Below the pieces are notes generated by a model. It had not been told where the DNA came from. It saw only the letters and a program-made list of their open reading frames with translations, and searched no databases. 32,856 nucleotides of DNA from Acetofilamentum sp. (lineage in GTDB: Bacteria; Bacteroidota; Bacteroidia; Bacteroidales; JAFGUD01), in the NCBI GenBank assembly GCA_020722645.1, contig DYKL01000004.1:1-32856 (forward strand), in the 5' to 3' direction. A program made the position numbers and the translations under genes. Every line of letters begins with the position of its first letter. Positions within the stretch are counted from its first letter, which is position 1. Positions 7,239-16,002 of this stretch are shown in pieces.

Positions 7239-8858
7239 TTATTCAAAGAGATTTGTAAAACTAAATTTTTCGACATCAAACAAACCTTTGTCGCTAAGTT
7301 TTAATTTAGGAATTACTAATAAAGACATAAACGAGAGAGTCATAAAAGGAGCTTTTAATTTTGTTCCAAACTCTTTGACTCTCTCGTTTATTTTTTTATA
7401 AATATCAATTACCTGTTCCGGATTTGCAGATGACATCAGACCGGCAATGTCAAGTTTTAAAAAATCAATATCATCTTGATTTGCAACAACAACGCCTCCT
7501 TTTATTTCAATCAATTTATTGATAGCATTAACAATGTCTGAATCATTTGTGCCTACAGCAACAATATTATGACTATCATGGGCAATACTTGTTGCCACCG
7601 GACCTTTCCTAAAGCCAAAACCATTGATAAAAGCAACTACAGGTTTGGTGTTTTTTTCATATCTGTTTAAGATGATCAGTTTTAAAATATCGTCATTAAT
7701 ATTCGAAACAATCTCACCGGTATCAGTTTTTATTTTAAAAGAATCTGTTATTAATTCCCCATCAATTGCTTTTATGACATTCATTTGTTTTCCATCAGAA
7801 AAAACTTTGATATCATCTGTGTTTATTTTCGATACATTAAAAACATTTAATGCATCAATTTTGTTTGAAGAAATTATTTTTCTGTTTGAATCAAAAACAA
7901 TTTTCCCGTTAATAACTGTTTTTAAAACATTAAAATTTTCCATGTTATCAACCATAATAAAGTCAGCCTTATCCCCTACCTTAAGCATTCCAATATCATT
8001 AAGTCCGTAATGTTTGATAGGATTAAAAAAGACGGCTTTATATATATTATTCATAGAAACGCCCTTGTTCAACAATCTTTTTACGATCACATCAATGTAT
8101 CCGTTTATTAAATCGTCAGGGTGAGAGTCGTCAGTACACAACATAACTTTATCCGGAAATTCATTGACAAGGGACCAAAGAGCATCAAAATTTTTAGCAG
8201 CGCTTCCTTCTCTTATTTGAATCATCATTCCCTTTTCTATTTTTTCTTTTGCTTCGGGATAAGAATACGCTTCGTGGTCAGTTGAAATTCCGGAGGCGAT
8301 ATATTTATTTAGAGCTTCACCCGTTAAGCCGGGAGCGTGTCCATCAATTTTTTTATTGTATTTTTTTGCCACAGATATTTTTGCCAACACATCACTATCT
8401 TCGTTCAGGGCACCGGGAAAATTCATCATTTCGCTTAAAGTAACGACCTTTGGATTCCTAATTAATTTTTCAATAATTAGCGGATCGAACACAGCTCCAG
8501 ATGTTTCAAAAGGAGTAGCAGGCACGCAAGAAGGTACTCCGAAATAGATTTTCAAATCAGTGTTTTCGGCATCATTAAGCATAAATTCAAAACCTTTAAC
8601 GCCCAACACATTTGAAATTTCGTGTGGGTCAGTAACTACAGCTATCACTCCTTTTCTGACAGCTAATTCCGCAAAACGACTCGGGATAAGCATCGAACTT
8701 TCGATATGTACATGCGAATCGATAAGCCCTGGCAAAATTAGTTGAACAGCACCCTCTTCTTTTTTTATATTTACGATCTTCCCATTTTCAAAAAAGATTC
8801 TCGACGATTCAAAAAACTCTTTTTCAAAATTGTAAATTTTTCCAAAAACGTTTTCCAT
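7239..8858 (-). CDS. ade: Adenine deaminase
   Basis: 539-aa amidohydrolase that converts adenine to hypoxanthine and ammonia for purine salvage. Metal-binding motifs are visible in order: DSHVHIESS (H49, H51), then DGHAPGL, then STDHEAYS, then CTDDSHPDDL, all typical of AdeC-type bacterial adenine deaminases. The C-terminal domain carries the family motif around VAVGTNDSDI. The length is normal for the family and there are no gaps. The start ATG at 8858 is 12 bp from a parS-like palindrome, and no TAnnTTTG promoter is seen in the short gap, so it may be transcribed by read-through from mnmG. The cytosolic location is inferred from the lack of a signal peptide. Confidence 0.94.
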   Translation of the reverse strand: MENVFGKIYNFEKEFFESSRIFFENGKIVNIKKEEGAVQLILPGLIDSHVHIESSMLIPSRFAELAVRKGVIAVVTDPHEISNVLGVKGFEFMLNDAENTDLKIYFGVPSCVPATPFETSGAVFDPLIIEKLIRNPKVVTLSEMMNFPGALNEDSDVLAKISVAKKYNKKIDGHAPGLTGEALNKYIASGISTDHEAYSYPEAKEKIEKGMMIQIREGSAAKNFDALWSLVNEFPDKVMLCTDDSHPDDLINGYIDVIVKRLLNKGVSMNNIYKAVFFNPIKHYGLNDIGMLKVGDKADFIMVDNMENFNVLKTVINGKIVFDSNRKIISSNKIDALNVFNVSKINTDDIKVFSDGKQMNVIKAIDGELITDSFKIKTDTGEIVSNINDDILKLIILNRYEKNTKPVVAFINGFGFRKGPVATSIAHDSHNIVAVGTNDSDIVNAINKLIEIKGGVVVANQDDIDFLKLDIAGLMSSANPEQVIDIYKKINERVKEFGTKLKAPFMTLSFMSLLVIPKLKLSDKGLFDVEKFSFTNLFE

Positions 8859-8870
8859 ATTTTTGTTTTT

Positions 8871-8886
8871 TGTTCCACGTGGAACA
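8871..8886. promoter_or_regulatory. parS-like palindrome, copy 1
   Basis: TGTTCCACGTGGAACA is a perfect 16-bp palindrome. It matches the known ParB-binding parS consensus family (TGTTNCACGTGNAACA). An identical copy lies at 8924-8939, with 53 bp between centres. It sits just upstream of the adenine deaminase start. Confidence 0.75.
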
Positions 8887-8923
8887 TTTTTAATTGAATT
8901 TTTATTTAAAATAAAACAAAAAA

Positions 8924-8939
8924 TGTTCCACGTGGAACA
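8924..8939. promoter_or_regulatory. parS-like palindrome, copy 2, with flanking A/T arms
   Basis: This is the second identical TGTTCCACGTGGAACA. Here the symmetry extends through AAAA on the left and TTTT on the right (8920-8943). It begins six bases after the mnmG stop codon on the minus strand. The hairpin followed by T residues could also end mnmG transcription. Two identical copies flanking a short gap, with only one shaped like a terminator, favour a ParB site. Confidence 0.75.
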
Positions 8940-8945
8940 TTTTAA

Positions 8946-10817
8946 CTATCTTTTCAAAAAAATCAAAATAGTATTAATGTCAGAAGGAGAAACGCCCGGT
9001 ATCCGTTGAGCTTCTCCAATGGTTCTTGGTTTAATTCTGTTTAATTTCTGTCTTGCTTCGGTTGAAATAGATTGTAGTTGTTGATAATCAAAATCGGGGT
9101 TGAGTTTTATGTTTTCTAATTTTATAATTTTTTCTGCAATTTCTTTTTCTTTGTCTATATAGTTTTGATATTTAATTTTAATTTCAGCAGATTCAATAAT
9201 CTCGTTGTTAATATTATTTTGTTCAATAAAATTCGAAATTTTTGGTAAAATTTCTTTTAAAGTAGAAATAGAAACTTCCGGTCTTAAAAGAAATTTTTCA
9301 GCTTTAAGACTTTGCGATAAAGCTGCTGAATTTATCTGTTTCAAATAATCATTTGCTTCACTTGGGGAAATTCTCAATTTTGCAATAAAATTAATAAACT
9401 TATTTATTAATTCGTATTTGTTTTTGTAAATATCATATCTATTCTTGGGAAGTAATCCTATTTCGTGACCCAAATCGGATAAACGTTCATCTGCATTATC
9501 TTGTCTCAATAAAATTCTATATTCAGCTCTTGATGTAAACATTCTATATGGTTCATCAACTCCTTTTAAGACCAAATCATCAATAAGAACACCAATGTAA
9601 GAGCTATCACGAGATAAAACAACAGGTTCTAAATCGTTTAAGATACGATGAGCATTAATTGCAGCCATCAAACCTTGAGCTGCAGCTTCTTCGTATCCGG
9701 TTGTTCCATTTACTTGACCGGCAAAAAAAAGATTTTTTATAATTTTTGATTCTAAAGAGTGATTTAATTGAGTAGGTGGAAAATAATCGTATTCAATAGC
9801 ATAAGCCGGTCTGAAAATAGTAGCATTTTCAAAACCTTCAATTTTACTTAATGCTTTTTCCTGAATTTCTAAAGGCAAAGAAGAAGAAAAACCATTAAGA
9901 TAATATTCTACGGTGTCAGTACCTTCGGGTTCAAGGAATAAAAGATGTTGATTTTTTTCAGAAAAAGTAACTAATTTATCCTCAATACTTGGGCAATATC
10001 TTGGACCACGACCTTTAATAACGCCTGAAAAAAGAGGAGAAAATTTGAACCCTTTTTTTAATTCATTATGAACATCTAAATTAGTATAAACTAAAAAACA
10101 ACTTTTAGAAGGAAGTATTTGTTTTGATTCCGGGTCATAAGAAAATTTACCGGTTTGCTCATCAGGTTTTTGTTCAATAAGCTTAGAAAAATCTACGGTT
10201 CTGCCGTCAATTCTAGGTGGTGTACCGGTTTTCATTCTGTCAGCTTTAATACCGAGGCTAACAATTTGTTCGGTTAGATGATAAGAAGCTTCCTCTCCTA
10301 CTCTCCCGCCCTGAATTTGATTACTACCAACGTGCATTAAGCCATTTAAAAAAGTACCGGCAGTTAAAATAACAGCTTTAGAATAAAAAGAAACACCCCA
10401 TTTAGTTCTGACACCTTTTAAAATATCTTTTTCAACAATAAGTTGAGTTACGGTATCTTGCCAGAAATATAAATTAGGTATTTTTTCCAATCTGTCACGC
10501 CAAGCAATCGAAAATTTAACTCTGTCAGATTGAGCTCTGGGACTCCACATAGCCGGACCTTTTGATTTATTGAGCATTCTGAATTGAATCATAGTTTCGT
10601 CTGTAACATAACCGGATAGTCCACCTAAAGCATCAATTTCACGAATAATCTGACCTTTTGCTATACCGCCCATTGCAGGATTACAAGACATTTGAGCTAT
10701 TTTAGTCATATCCATAGTTACAAGTAAGACAGAAGAGCCAAGATTAGCAGCGGCAGAAGCAGCTTCAGCACCAGCGTGACCGGCACCAACTACAATAATA
10801 TCAAAATTTGTTTTCAC
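8946..10817 (-). CDS. mnmG: tRNA uridine-5-carboxymethylaminomethyl modification enzyme MnmG (GidA)
   Basis: 623-aa FAD enzyme that, with MnmE, installs the carboxymethylaminomethyl group on U34 of certain tRNAs. The FAD-binding motif GAGHAG is at residues 11-16. The MnmG signatures MSCNPAMGGIAKG and GRVGEEASY are present, as are the paired PPRIDGRT and TGYEEAAAQG blocks. Length and C-terminal helical domain (ending in RIPGVSPSDINTILIFLKR) are normal. The start is GTG at 10817, two bases after the ybeY stop, as expected for a translationally coupled last gene of the long operon. In many bacteria mnmG lies near the replication origin, and two parS-like sites follow it here. Confidence 0.97.
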   Translation of the reverse strand: MKTNFDIIVVGAGHAGAEAASAAANLGSSVLLVTMDMTKIAQMSCNPAMGGIAKGQIIREIDALGGLSGYVTDETMIQFRMLNKSKGPAMWSPRAQSDRVKFSIAWRDRLEKIPNLYFWQDTVTQLIVEKDILKGVRTKWGVSFYSKAVILTAGTFLNGLMHVGSNQIQGGRVGEEASYHLTEQIVSLGIKADRMKTGTPPRIDGRTVDFSKLIEQKPDEQTGKFSYDPESKQILPSKSCFLVYTNLDVHNELKKGFKFSPLFSGVIKGRGPRYCPSIEDKLVTFSEKNQHLLFLEPEGTDTVEYYLNGFSSSLPLEIQEKALSKIEGFENATIFRPAYAIEYDYFPPTQLNHSLESKIIKNLFFAGQVNGTTGYEEAAAQGLMAAINAHRILNDLEPVVLSRDSSYIGVLIDDLVLKGVDEPYRMFTSRAEYRILLRQDNADERLSDLGHEIGLLPKNRYDIYKNKYELINKFINFIAKLRISPSEANDYLKQINSAALSQSLKAEKFLLRPEVSISTLKEILPKISNFIEQNNINNEIIESAEIKIKYQNYIDKEKEIAEKIIKLENIKLNPDFDYQQLQSISTEARQKLNRIKPRTIGEAQRIPGVSPSDINTILIFLKR

Positions 10818-10819
10818 AA

Positions 10820-11236
10820 CTAAATATTTAACTTTAATAAATTATTATCTTCTAATTTTCTCATATTAAACCTTTTTTCGTCAGTATCATCAGAAAAACC
10901 CAAAAGATGTAAAACACCGTGAGCGATAACTCTGTGCAACTCATCTTGAAAAGTTTTTTTAAAAAGGGTGGCATTTTCTTCAACACGTTCAATACTTATT
11001 AACAAATCACCTGATATGTAATCATTATGAGAATTGTCAAAAGTTATTATGTCAGTATAATAGTTATGATTCAAATATTTTTGATTTATTTCAAGTAAAT
11101 ATTTATCAGAAACAAAAACAACAGAAATATCACCAAGTTTTTTTTTATAAGATTCAATAATTTCTTTTATCCATTTTTTAATAATTGTTTTATTTTTAAA
11201 AGTAAAAGAAATATCTTCAGTTACAAAATTAATCAT
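10820..11236 (-). CDS. ybeY: Endoribonuclease YbeY (rRNA maturation factor)
   Basis: 138-aa metal-dependent RNase of the UPF0054 family, involved in 16S rRNA 3' end maturation and ribosome quality control. The conserved N-terminal blocks (YLNHNYYTDIITFD) and the metal site are present. The metal motif reads HGVLHLLGFSD, giving H106 and H110; the position of the third histidine of the E. coli enzyme (H124 there) is aspartate (D116). From memory, an aspartate here is common in this phylum, and aspartate can coordinate metal, so activity is likely kept. It lies 2 bp from both neighbours, within the operon leading to mnmG. Confidence 0.93.
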   Translation of the reverse strand: MINFVTEDISFTFKNKTIIKKWIKEIIESYKKKLGDISVVFVSDKYLLEINQKYLNHNYYTDIITFDNSHNDYISGDLLISIERVEENATLFKKTFQDELHRVIAHGVLHLLGFSDDTDEKRFNMRKLEDNNLLKLNI

Positions 11237-11238
11237 AA

Positions 11239-11670
11239 TTATAAATTGAAAATCATTTTAACAATTTGTCCATTATTATAAGAAAATTCGACAATATCGG
11301 CTAAATTAAGAATAATAAATACACCTCTGCCTGTTAATTTTTCTCGATTTATAGTTTCAGTGGGGTCATCAATTAATTTATAATCAAAACCGGCACCTTC
11401 ATCTTTAACAGCAATTTCGAGTTTTTTAGATGAAATTTTGTAATATACAGTAACATTTTTATTTGGATTAAACTTATTACCGTGCACAATAGCATTGTTA
11501 ATAGCCTCAGATAATGATAACAAAACATTACCATATATTTCGTCAGAAATCACAATTTTTGAAGACATCTTTTGAATGACCTGCTCGGCATAAGTAATAT
11601 TTTTAAAATCAGATTGAAATACGATTATTTCATCATAATTATTCTTTTCCAAGTCTGTACATGTAATCAT
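11239..11670 (-). CDS. HATPase-domain protein, anti-sigma-factor-like (RsbW/SpoIIAB type)
   Basis: 143-aa protein consisting of a single GHKL ATPase domain. The N-box is EAINNAIVHGNKFNPNK, the G1 box VKDEGAGFD, and the G2 region LTGRGVFIILNLAD. There is no histidine phosphoacceptor domain, so it resembles serine-kinase anti-sigma factors, not two-component kinases. No sigma factor, anti-anti-sigma (STAS) protein or PP2C phosphatase gene lies nearby, so its partner is unknown. The first 32 bases overlap the end of the DUF4175 gene in a different frame, which indicates co-translation. I recall HATPase-ybeY-mnmG as a conserved order in Bacteroidota. Confidence 0.85.
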   Translation of the reverse strand: MITCTDLEKNNYDEIIVFQSDFKNITYAEQVIQKMSSKIVISDEIYGNVLLSLSEAINNAIVHGNKFNPNKNVTVYYKISSKKLEIAVKDEGAGFDYKLIDDPTETINREKLTGRGVFIILNLADIVEFSYNNGQIVKMIFNL

Positions 11671-14600
11671 TATAGTAGGTTTTATAAAAAGGGTTTAACT
11701 GTAGTATTTTTTTTGAAAAAGATTCATTTAAAAGTTTATAATCATTAAAATATTTTTCTATATCTTCGGGTGAATTAGTATTTAGGTTGTTTCCGACTTT
11801 GGATTCTCGTTTATCGTCGTATTTTCTTTTATTATCAGAATTTTCGACTTCCAAAAGTCGCGTTTTAATTTCATTATCTCTTTGTAAAATTTCAGGTGTT
11901 ATATTATTGTTTAGAATATCTTTTTTAATATCATCATTTATTTGGTTAATCTCGTTCAATAATTTGGACATTTCATCAGAAAGCTGACCGGAATTTAGCA
12001 TATCTTCGAGCATTTTTTGAAAAGCTTCTCTTTTAGCGACTTGCTGCCCCATCTGTTCAGAAGTATATTGCCCATTTTTCATTTGGTTAATCATTTCCTG
12101 AAGTTGTTGCTGCATAGATTGTTGCATTTGTTTCATATCACCTACAGACATTTGCTGAGGTTTGCTGGAAGATGGATTTCCTGACCCGGGCATACTCATC
12201 TGATTTTGCATATTTTGCAAAGACTCTTGCAACATTAAAGCTAATTTATTGACAGATTCAATTGTATATCTTTGATTTATTGCTGCTTCATTTCTTTTAT
12301 TGACATTCAAATTTTGGATTGTTTTATCTAAATTATTTCTGATATTTACTAATTCATCTGTAATAGGTTTAGAAATAGTAGGATTTCTTTTGGCTAAAGC
12401 ATATAAAGTATCATTGATTACAGCATATTGATTTTGCAATGCTATTTGATTGATTTTCAATTCTATATATGCTTCAGATTTATACGATAAATTTTTCTGT
12501 GTTAATAAATTTAATTGTTCTTGTGTAAATGAAAAATTAAGCAAATTAGATAATAAAAATTTAATAGCCTGTTCATCTTCGGAATTTTGCATCATAGAAT
12601 TTTGCATCATCATATTAGACATCTGTTCAGAAAGATTCTTCATTTGTTCAGAAGAATTTTTCATATTCTGAGAAGCCTTTTTATTTTTATTTTCAAACAT
12701 ATTTTCTTTTGCTTGTTCAAATTCCTGATTTATCTGTTCAATTTCTTCCTGAAATTCTTCTAAAATGTATGGCTTTTCGAGTGATTGATTATAATTTTGA
12801 AGACTGTCATATTCCTGCATTAAATCTTCAAATTTTTTCTGATTTGTTAAAAGAGAATCTTGAAGTTCTTGATTATTTTTGTCAGATTTTTTAAAAGATT
12901 CAGATAAGTTTTCCTGTTCTTTAGCTAATTCATTGAGTTGATTTGCCACATTTTGCACATCTTGTTCCAACTTCATTCTTTTCAGTAATTCTTGAGTACG
13001 TTCCATTTCTTTAGACATATCTTCATAAGACAATTCTGTTTTTTTCAGAGTATTATCAAATTTTTTATCATCAAATTTACTTTGTAATTCTTTTAATTGC
13101 TCTAATAAATCTTTAATTTCATCGGTCATTAATTCATCTAATAATTTTTGAATTTCTTCGTGTTTCTTTAACAAATCTTCATTTTTTGGGTCGAAAGATT
13201 TTAAATTGTTAAGTTTTTCTTGATTTTCCTTTTTTAAAGAATCTAAAAGTTGTTCCAATTCATTTTGTTTGTTCAAAATATTGTCTAAAAAACTTTGTTT
13301 TTCCCATTTGCTAACCTCTTCATTTAATAATTTCTGATTAAAATTGTCAATATCCTGCTGAATGTCAAAAGATAATTGATAAGCATTGTTTAATTGCTCC
13401 TGCACTTTTTCATCAGAAACATTAAAAGCAGAATCAAGCTCGTTTAAAGAAGGGATATAAAAATTAAATTGTGAAGTAGCAGTTGATTTATAGCCGCTTA
13501 CATAATCGTTGTCAGTAATTTTGAAAAAATACTTAACTATTTGATTATTAGATATTTTTAAATCAGAAAAATCAAAGATATAAAAAAACTCCTGATTAGA
13601 TTGAAATTTGGAAATATCAATATTTACAGATTCATAATTATCAGCCTGTTCAGAATTTTTATCATTTACTGAATAGTTGAAAGATAAAGACTTAAAACCA
13701 TAATCATCTGAAATTAGCCCTCTGAAGAAAAATAAAGAATAATTATTTGAATCCTGAACCTGCTGAACAGCGATATTAGGATATAAATCAGGAATTACAG
13801 ATAAATTATATTCAAACAAAGAATTCTGAACATACTTATTTTTAACAATAATAGAATAGCTTGCTGATATTAAGGCTTGATAAGTAATGCTGAAAGTTTG
13901 TTTTTCGTTTTTTGAATAAATCTTATTAGAATCAACAAGCATTAAAAGAGTGTCGATGTTGTTACCGGAAAAATTAAATTTCAAAACAGAGCCGTAAGGA
14001 ACAATTAAATCGCCTGTATTTTTGAGAGAATACTTTGATTTTCCAGTATATGAAGGAGGTAAAATATCAACGGAAAAATCAGATATTTGAGGTGTTGGAA
14101 GAATAGAGATTTGATATTTAGACGATTTAAAATTATCAGCTTCGAAATAAAAAGAAAAGTTGTTGTTTATTGATTTAAAGTTGTATTCAAAAATACTTTT
14201 TTTAGAGCCGATAATCATAGGAATTTTATTAGAACCATAGACTATATAAACAATAGATGGGACATATTCGCCTGTAATTTGTACAAGTACATTGAAATCA
14301 GCTCCGTTTTGAACTTCCAAATTTTTATTTAACAAATTGAAGTTAAAAGGAGCTTGCTGTTCATATAAAACACCGTAATTTACGAATCTTTCAGTTCCAA
14401 GTTTAAGAATATTATTATTAAAAATAACAAAAAACAAAAGAATGAGTAGCGGAATAAATAAATATTTATAATATTTATTCAAATCTTTTGATGAAAGAGC
14501 ATTAGAAAAATTGAACAATTTGATGTTGCTAATTTTCTGATTTATAGCTGCATTAATAAGGCTGATGTTTTGTTTATCCGATATTTGTTCATTTAATTCC

Positions 14601-14935
14601 AAAATATTGATTAAAATATCTTGAATTTGAGGAATTTTTTCTGAAATATAAGTTGCAGCCTTATAATTTGAAATAGTAGGGAGTAATTTAATAACTTTTA
14701 AAAAAGGAATTATAATTAAATCGGCTAATATAAAGAGTAAAACTACTACGTAAGAAAAAAACAAAACTTTTTTTATACTAACAGGTAAATAATAAAAATA
14801 ATTAATTGCAACAATTAACAAAAAAATAAGAGAAAGAATAGAAACAGAAAAAATTAAACCTTTTAAGAGTTTGAATAAATAAAGCTTCCTAACAAATTTA
14901 TTTATATTTATATTTATGTCATTAATATTGTTCAT
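11639..14935 (-). CDS. DUF4175-type membrane protein with long coiled coil
   Basis: 1098-aa protein of unknown function. Three predicted membrane helices lie near the N-terminus (about 24-46, 58-80, 157-174). They are followed by a beta-rich, probably extracytoplasmic region (200-480), a long charged coiled coil (about 500-760), and a Gln/Met-rich C-terminal half with low-complexity runs such as QQMSVGDMKQMQQSMQQQLQ. This layout matches the DUF4175 family, which I recall at this same position in Bacteroidota genomes. A structural or scaffolding role in the envelope is plausible but not shown. The family is also large and hard to align by eye, so the name rests on architecture plus gene neighbourhood. 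It lies 5 bp after the EnvC-like gene. Confidence 0.75.
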   Translation of the reverse strand: MNNINDINININKFVRKLYLFKLLKGLIFSVSILSLIFLLIVAINYFYYLPVSIKKVLFFSYVVVLLFILADLIIIPFLKVIKLLPTISNYKAATYISEKIPQIQDILINILELNEQISDKQNISLINAAINQKISNIKLFNFSNALSSKDLNKYYKYLFIPLLILLFFVIFNNNILKLGTERFVNYGVLYEQQAPFNFNLLNKNLEVQNGADFNVLVQITGEYVPSIVYIVYGSNKIPMIIGSKKSIFEYNFKSINNNFSFYFEADNFKSSKYQISILPTPQISDFSVDILPPSYTGKSKYSLKNTGDLIVPYGSVLKFNFSGNNIDTLLMLVDSNKIYSKNEKQTFSITYQALISASYSIIVKNKYVQNSLFEYNLSVIPDLYPNIAVQQVQDSNNYSLFFFRGLISDDYGFKSLSFNYSVNDKNSEQADNYESVNIDISKFQSNQEFFYIFDFSDLKISNNQIVKYFFKITDNDYVSGYKSTATSQFNFYIPSLNELDSAFNVSDEKVQEQLNNAYQLSFDIQQDIDNFNQKLLNEEVSKWEKQSFLDNILNKQNELEQLLDSLKKENQEKLNNLKSFDPKNEDLLKKHEEIQKLLDELMTDEIKDLLEQLKELQSKFDDKKFDNTLKKTELSYEDMSKEMERTQELLKRMKLEQDVQNVANQLNELAKEQENLSESFKKSDKNNQELQDSLLTNQKKFEDLMQEYDSLQNYNQSLEKPYILEEFQEEIEQINQEFEQAKENMFENKNKKASQNMKNSSEQMKNLSEQMSNMMMQNSMMQNSEDEQAIKFLLSNLLNFSFTQEQLNLLTQKNLSYKSEAYIELKINQIALQNQYAVINDTLYALAKRNPTISKPITDELVNIRNNLDKTIQNLNVNKRNEAAINQRYTIESVNKLALMLQESLQNMQNQMSMPGSGNPSSSKPQQMSVGDMKQMQQSMQQQLQEMINQMKNGQYTSEQMGQQVAKREAFQKMLEDMLNSGQLSDEMSKLLNEINQINDDIKKDILNNNITPEILQRDNEIKTRLLEVENSDNKRKYDDKRESKVGNNLNTNSPEDIEKYFNDYKLLNESFSKKILQLNPFYKTYYNDYMYRLGKE

Positions 14936-14940
14936 AAAAA

Positions 14941-16002
14941 CTAATTTAAGTTCAAATATTCAACAGGGTTCAATTTTTCTGTATTATACCAAATCTGTAA
15001 ATTTAAGCAAGGATAAGAATATTTGCTTGTAGATTTTGATACAGAGCCAATAACAAATCCATTTAAAATTTGTTGATTTTGAGATACATATATAAGATTT
15101 AAGTTAGAATAAACAGAATAATAATTATCGTGTTTTAAAATAACCGAATGACCATAATTTGGTAAATTAACAATTGCAATAACTTTAGCATCAGCAATTG
15201 ATTTAACAAGAGTGTCAGTTTTGGAATACAAATCAATTCCATCGTTTACAACAGTAATATTTTTTAGATAAGGGTGATTATGAGTACCAAAAGAACTGAT
15301 AACAACAGAATTGTATAGAGGTGCATTAAATTTTTTCTCAATTTTTTCGGAATTATTTGAATTTAAGCTATATGGCAATTTCAAAAAATAATCGTTCAGC
15401 ATTAAATATGTATTATAATCATTATTTATTATTATACGGATATCATTTGCCTTTTGTTGCAAAATATTTGCAGAATTAAGAGCAATGATAAGATTGTTTT
15501 CAATGTCAACTTTTTGGGTTTGATAATTTTTAATATAAATATCCAATGATTTTACATAATTTTCATAAGAAAGAGATTCATTTATCAATTTTTGTTGAGT
15601 TAATTTAATAAATTGATTTAATTTTTTCAAATAATTTAACAATAACTGCAAATAATTATATCTGTAAAAAGCTTTCGAAAAAGAATCAGCTGAAAAAACA
15701 AATAATTTAGGAGATTTAAGCTGTAGTAGAATTAAATAAATATTTTTTAATAAATCAGCATATAAATCAGAATAAATTTCTAATGTTTTATTATAGACGT
15801 TAATTGAGATTTTGTTTTGATTAATTTGATTTTGATAAAATATAATTTTATTGTTTAATTCAACTAATAATTTTTCGTCATTGTCAATTTTAGATTTTAA
15901 TAAAAGTAAATCGTAAACAGACAAAACAGTATCGTTTAAATTATTAGAAAAAGAAAAAGAAGTTGAAAAAAGTAATATGTTAATAATTAATAGGTTTCGC
16001 AT
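14941..16002 (-). CDS. EnvC-like protein with degenerate M23/LytM domain
   Basis: 353-aa exported protein: signal peptide (MRNLLIINILLFSTSFSFS), a coiled-coil region (about 30-200), and a C-terminal LytM-like domain (230-353). The LytM zinc site is mostly lost. The HxGxD position reads NDGID (N253, D257), the catalytic YxHL position reads YSNL (N300), and the HxH position reads CLN (C332, N334). Only the aspartate remains. In E. coli, EnvC has a similarly inactive LytM domain and works by activating amidases during septum splitting; I infer an activator role here. It overlaps the DUF4292 gene by 23 bases. A second, intact M23 protein is at 29194-30039. Confidence 0.8.
   Translation of the reverse strand: MRNLLIINILLFSTSFSFSNNLNDTVLSVYDLLLLKSKIDNDEKLLVELNNKIIFYQNQINQNKISINVYNKTLEIYSDLYADLLKNIYLILLQLKSPKLFVFSADSFSKAFYRYNYLQLLLNYLKKLNQFIKLTQQKLINESLSYENYVKSLDIYIKNYQTQKVDIENNLIIALNSANILQQKANDIRIIINNDYNTYLMLNDYFLKLPYSLNSNNSEKIEKKFNAPLYNSVVISSFGTHNHPYLKNITVVNDGIDLYSKTDTLVKSIADAKVIAIVNLPNYGHSVILKHDNYYSVYSNLNLIYVSQNQQILNGFVIGSVSKSTSKYSYPCLNLQIWYNTEKLNPVEYLNLN

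Noticed and set aside
7624..8010. 128-codon open frame antisense to adenine deaminase
   Set aside because: It is contained in a well-supported gene and has no recognisable domain or start context.
8920..8943. The palindrome as nothing more than the mnmG terminator
   Set aside because: The core is duplicated exactly 53 bp away in a setting without a T-run, and the 16-bp sequence equals the parS consensus; a secondary terminator role is still possible.
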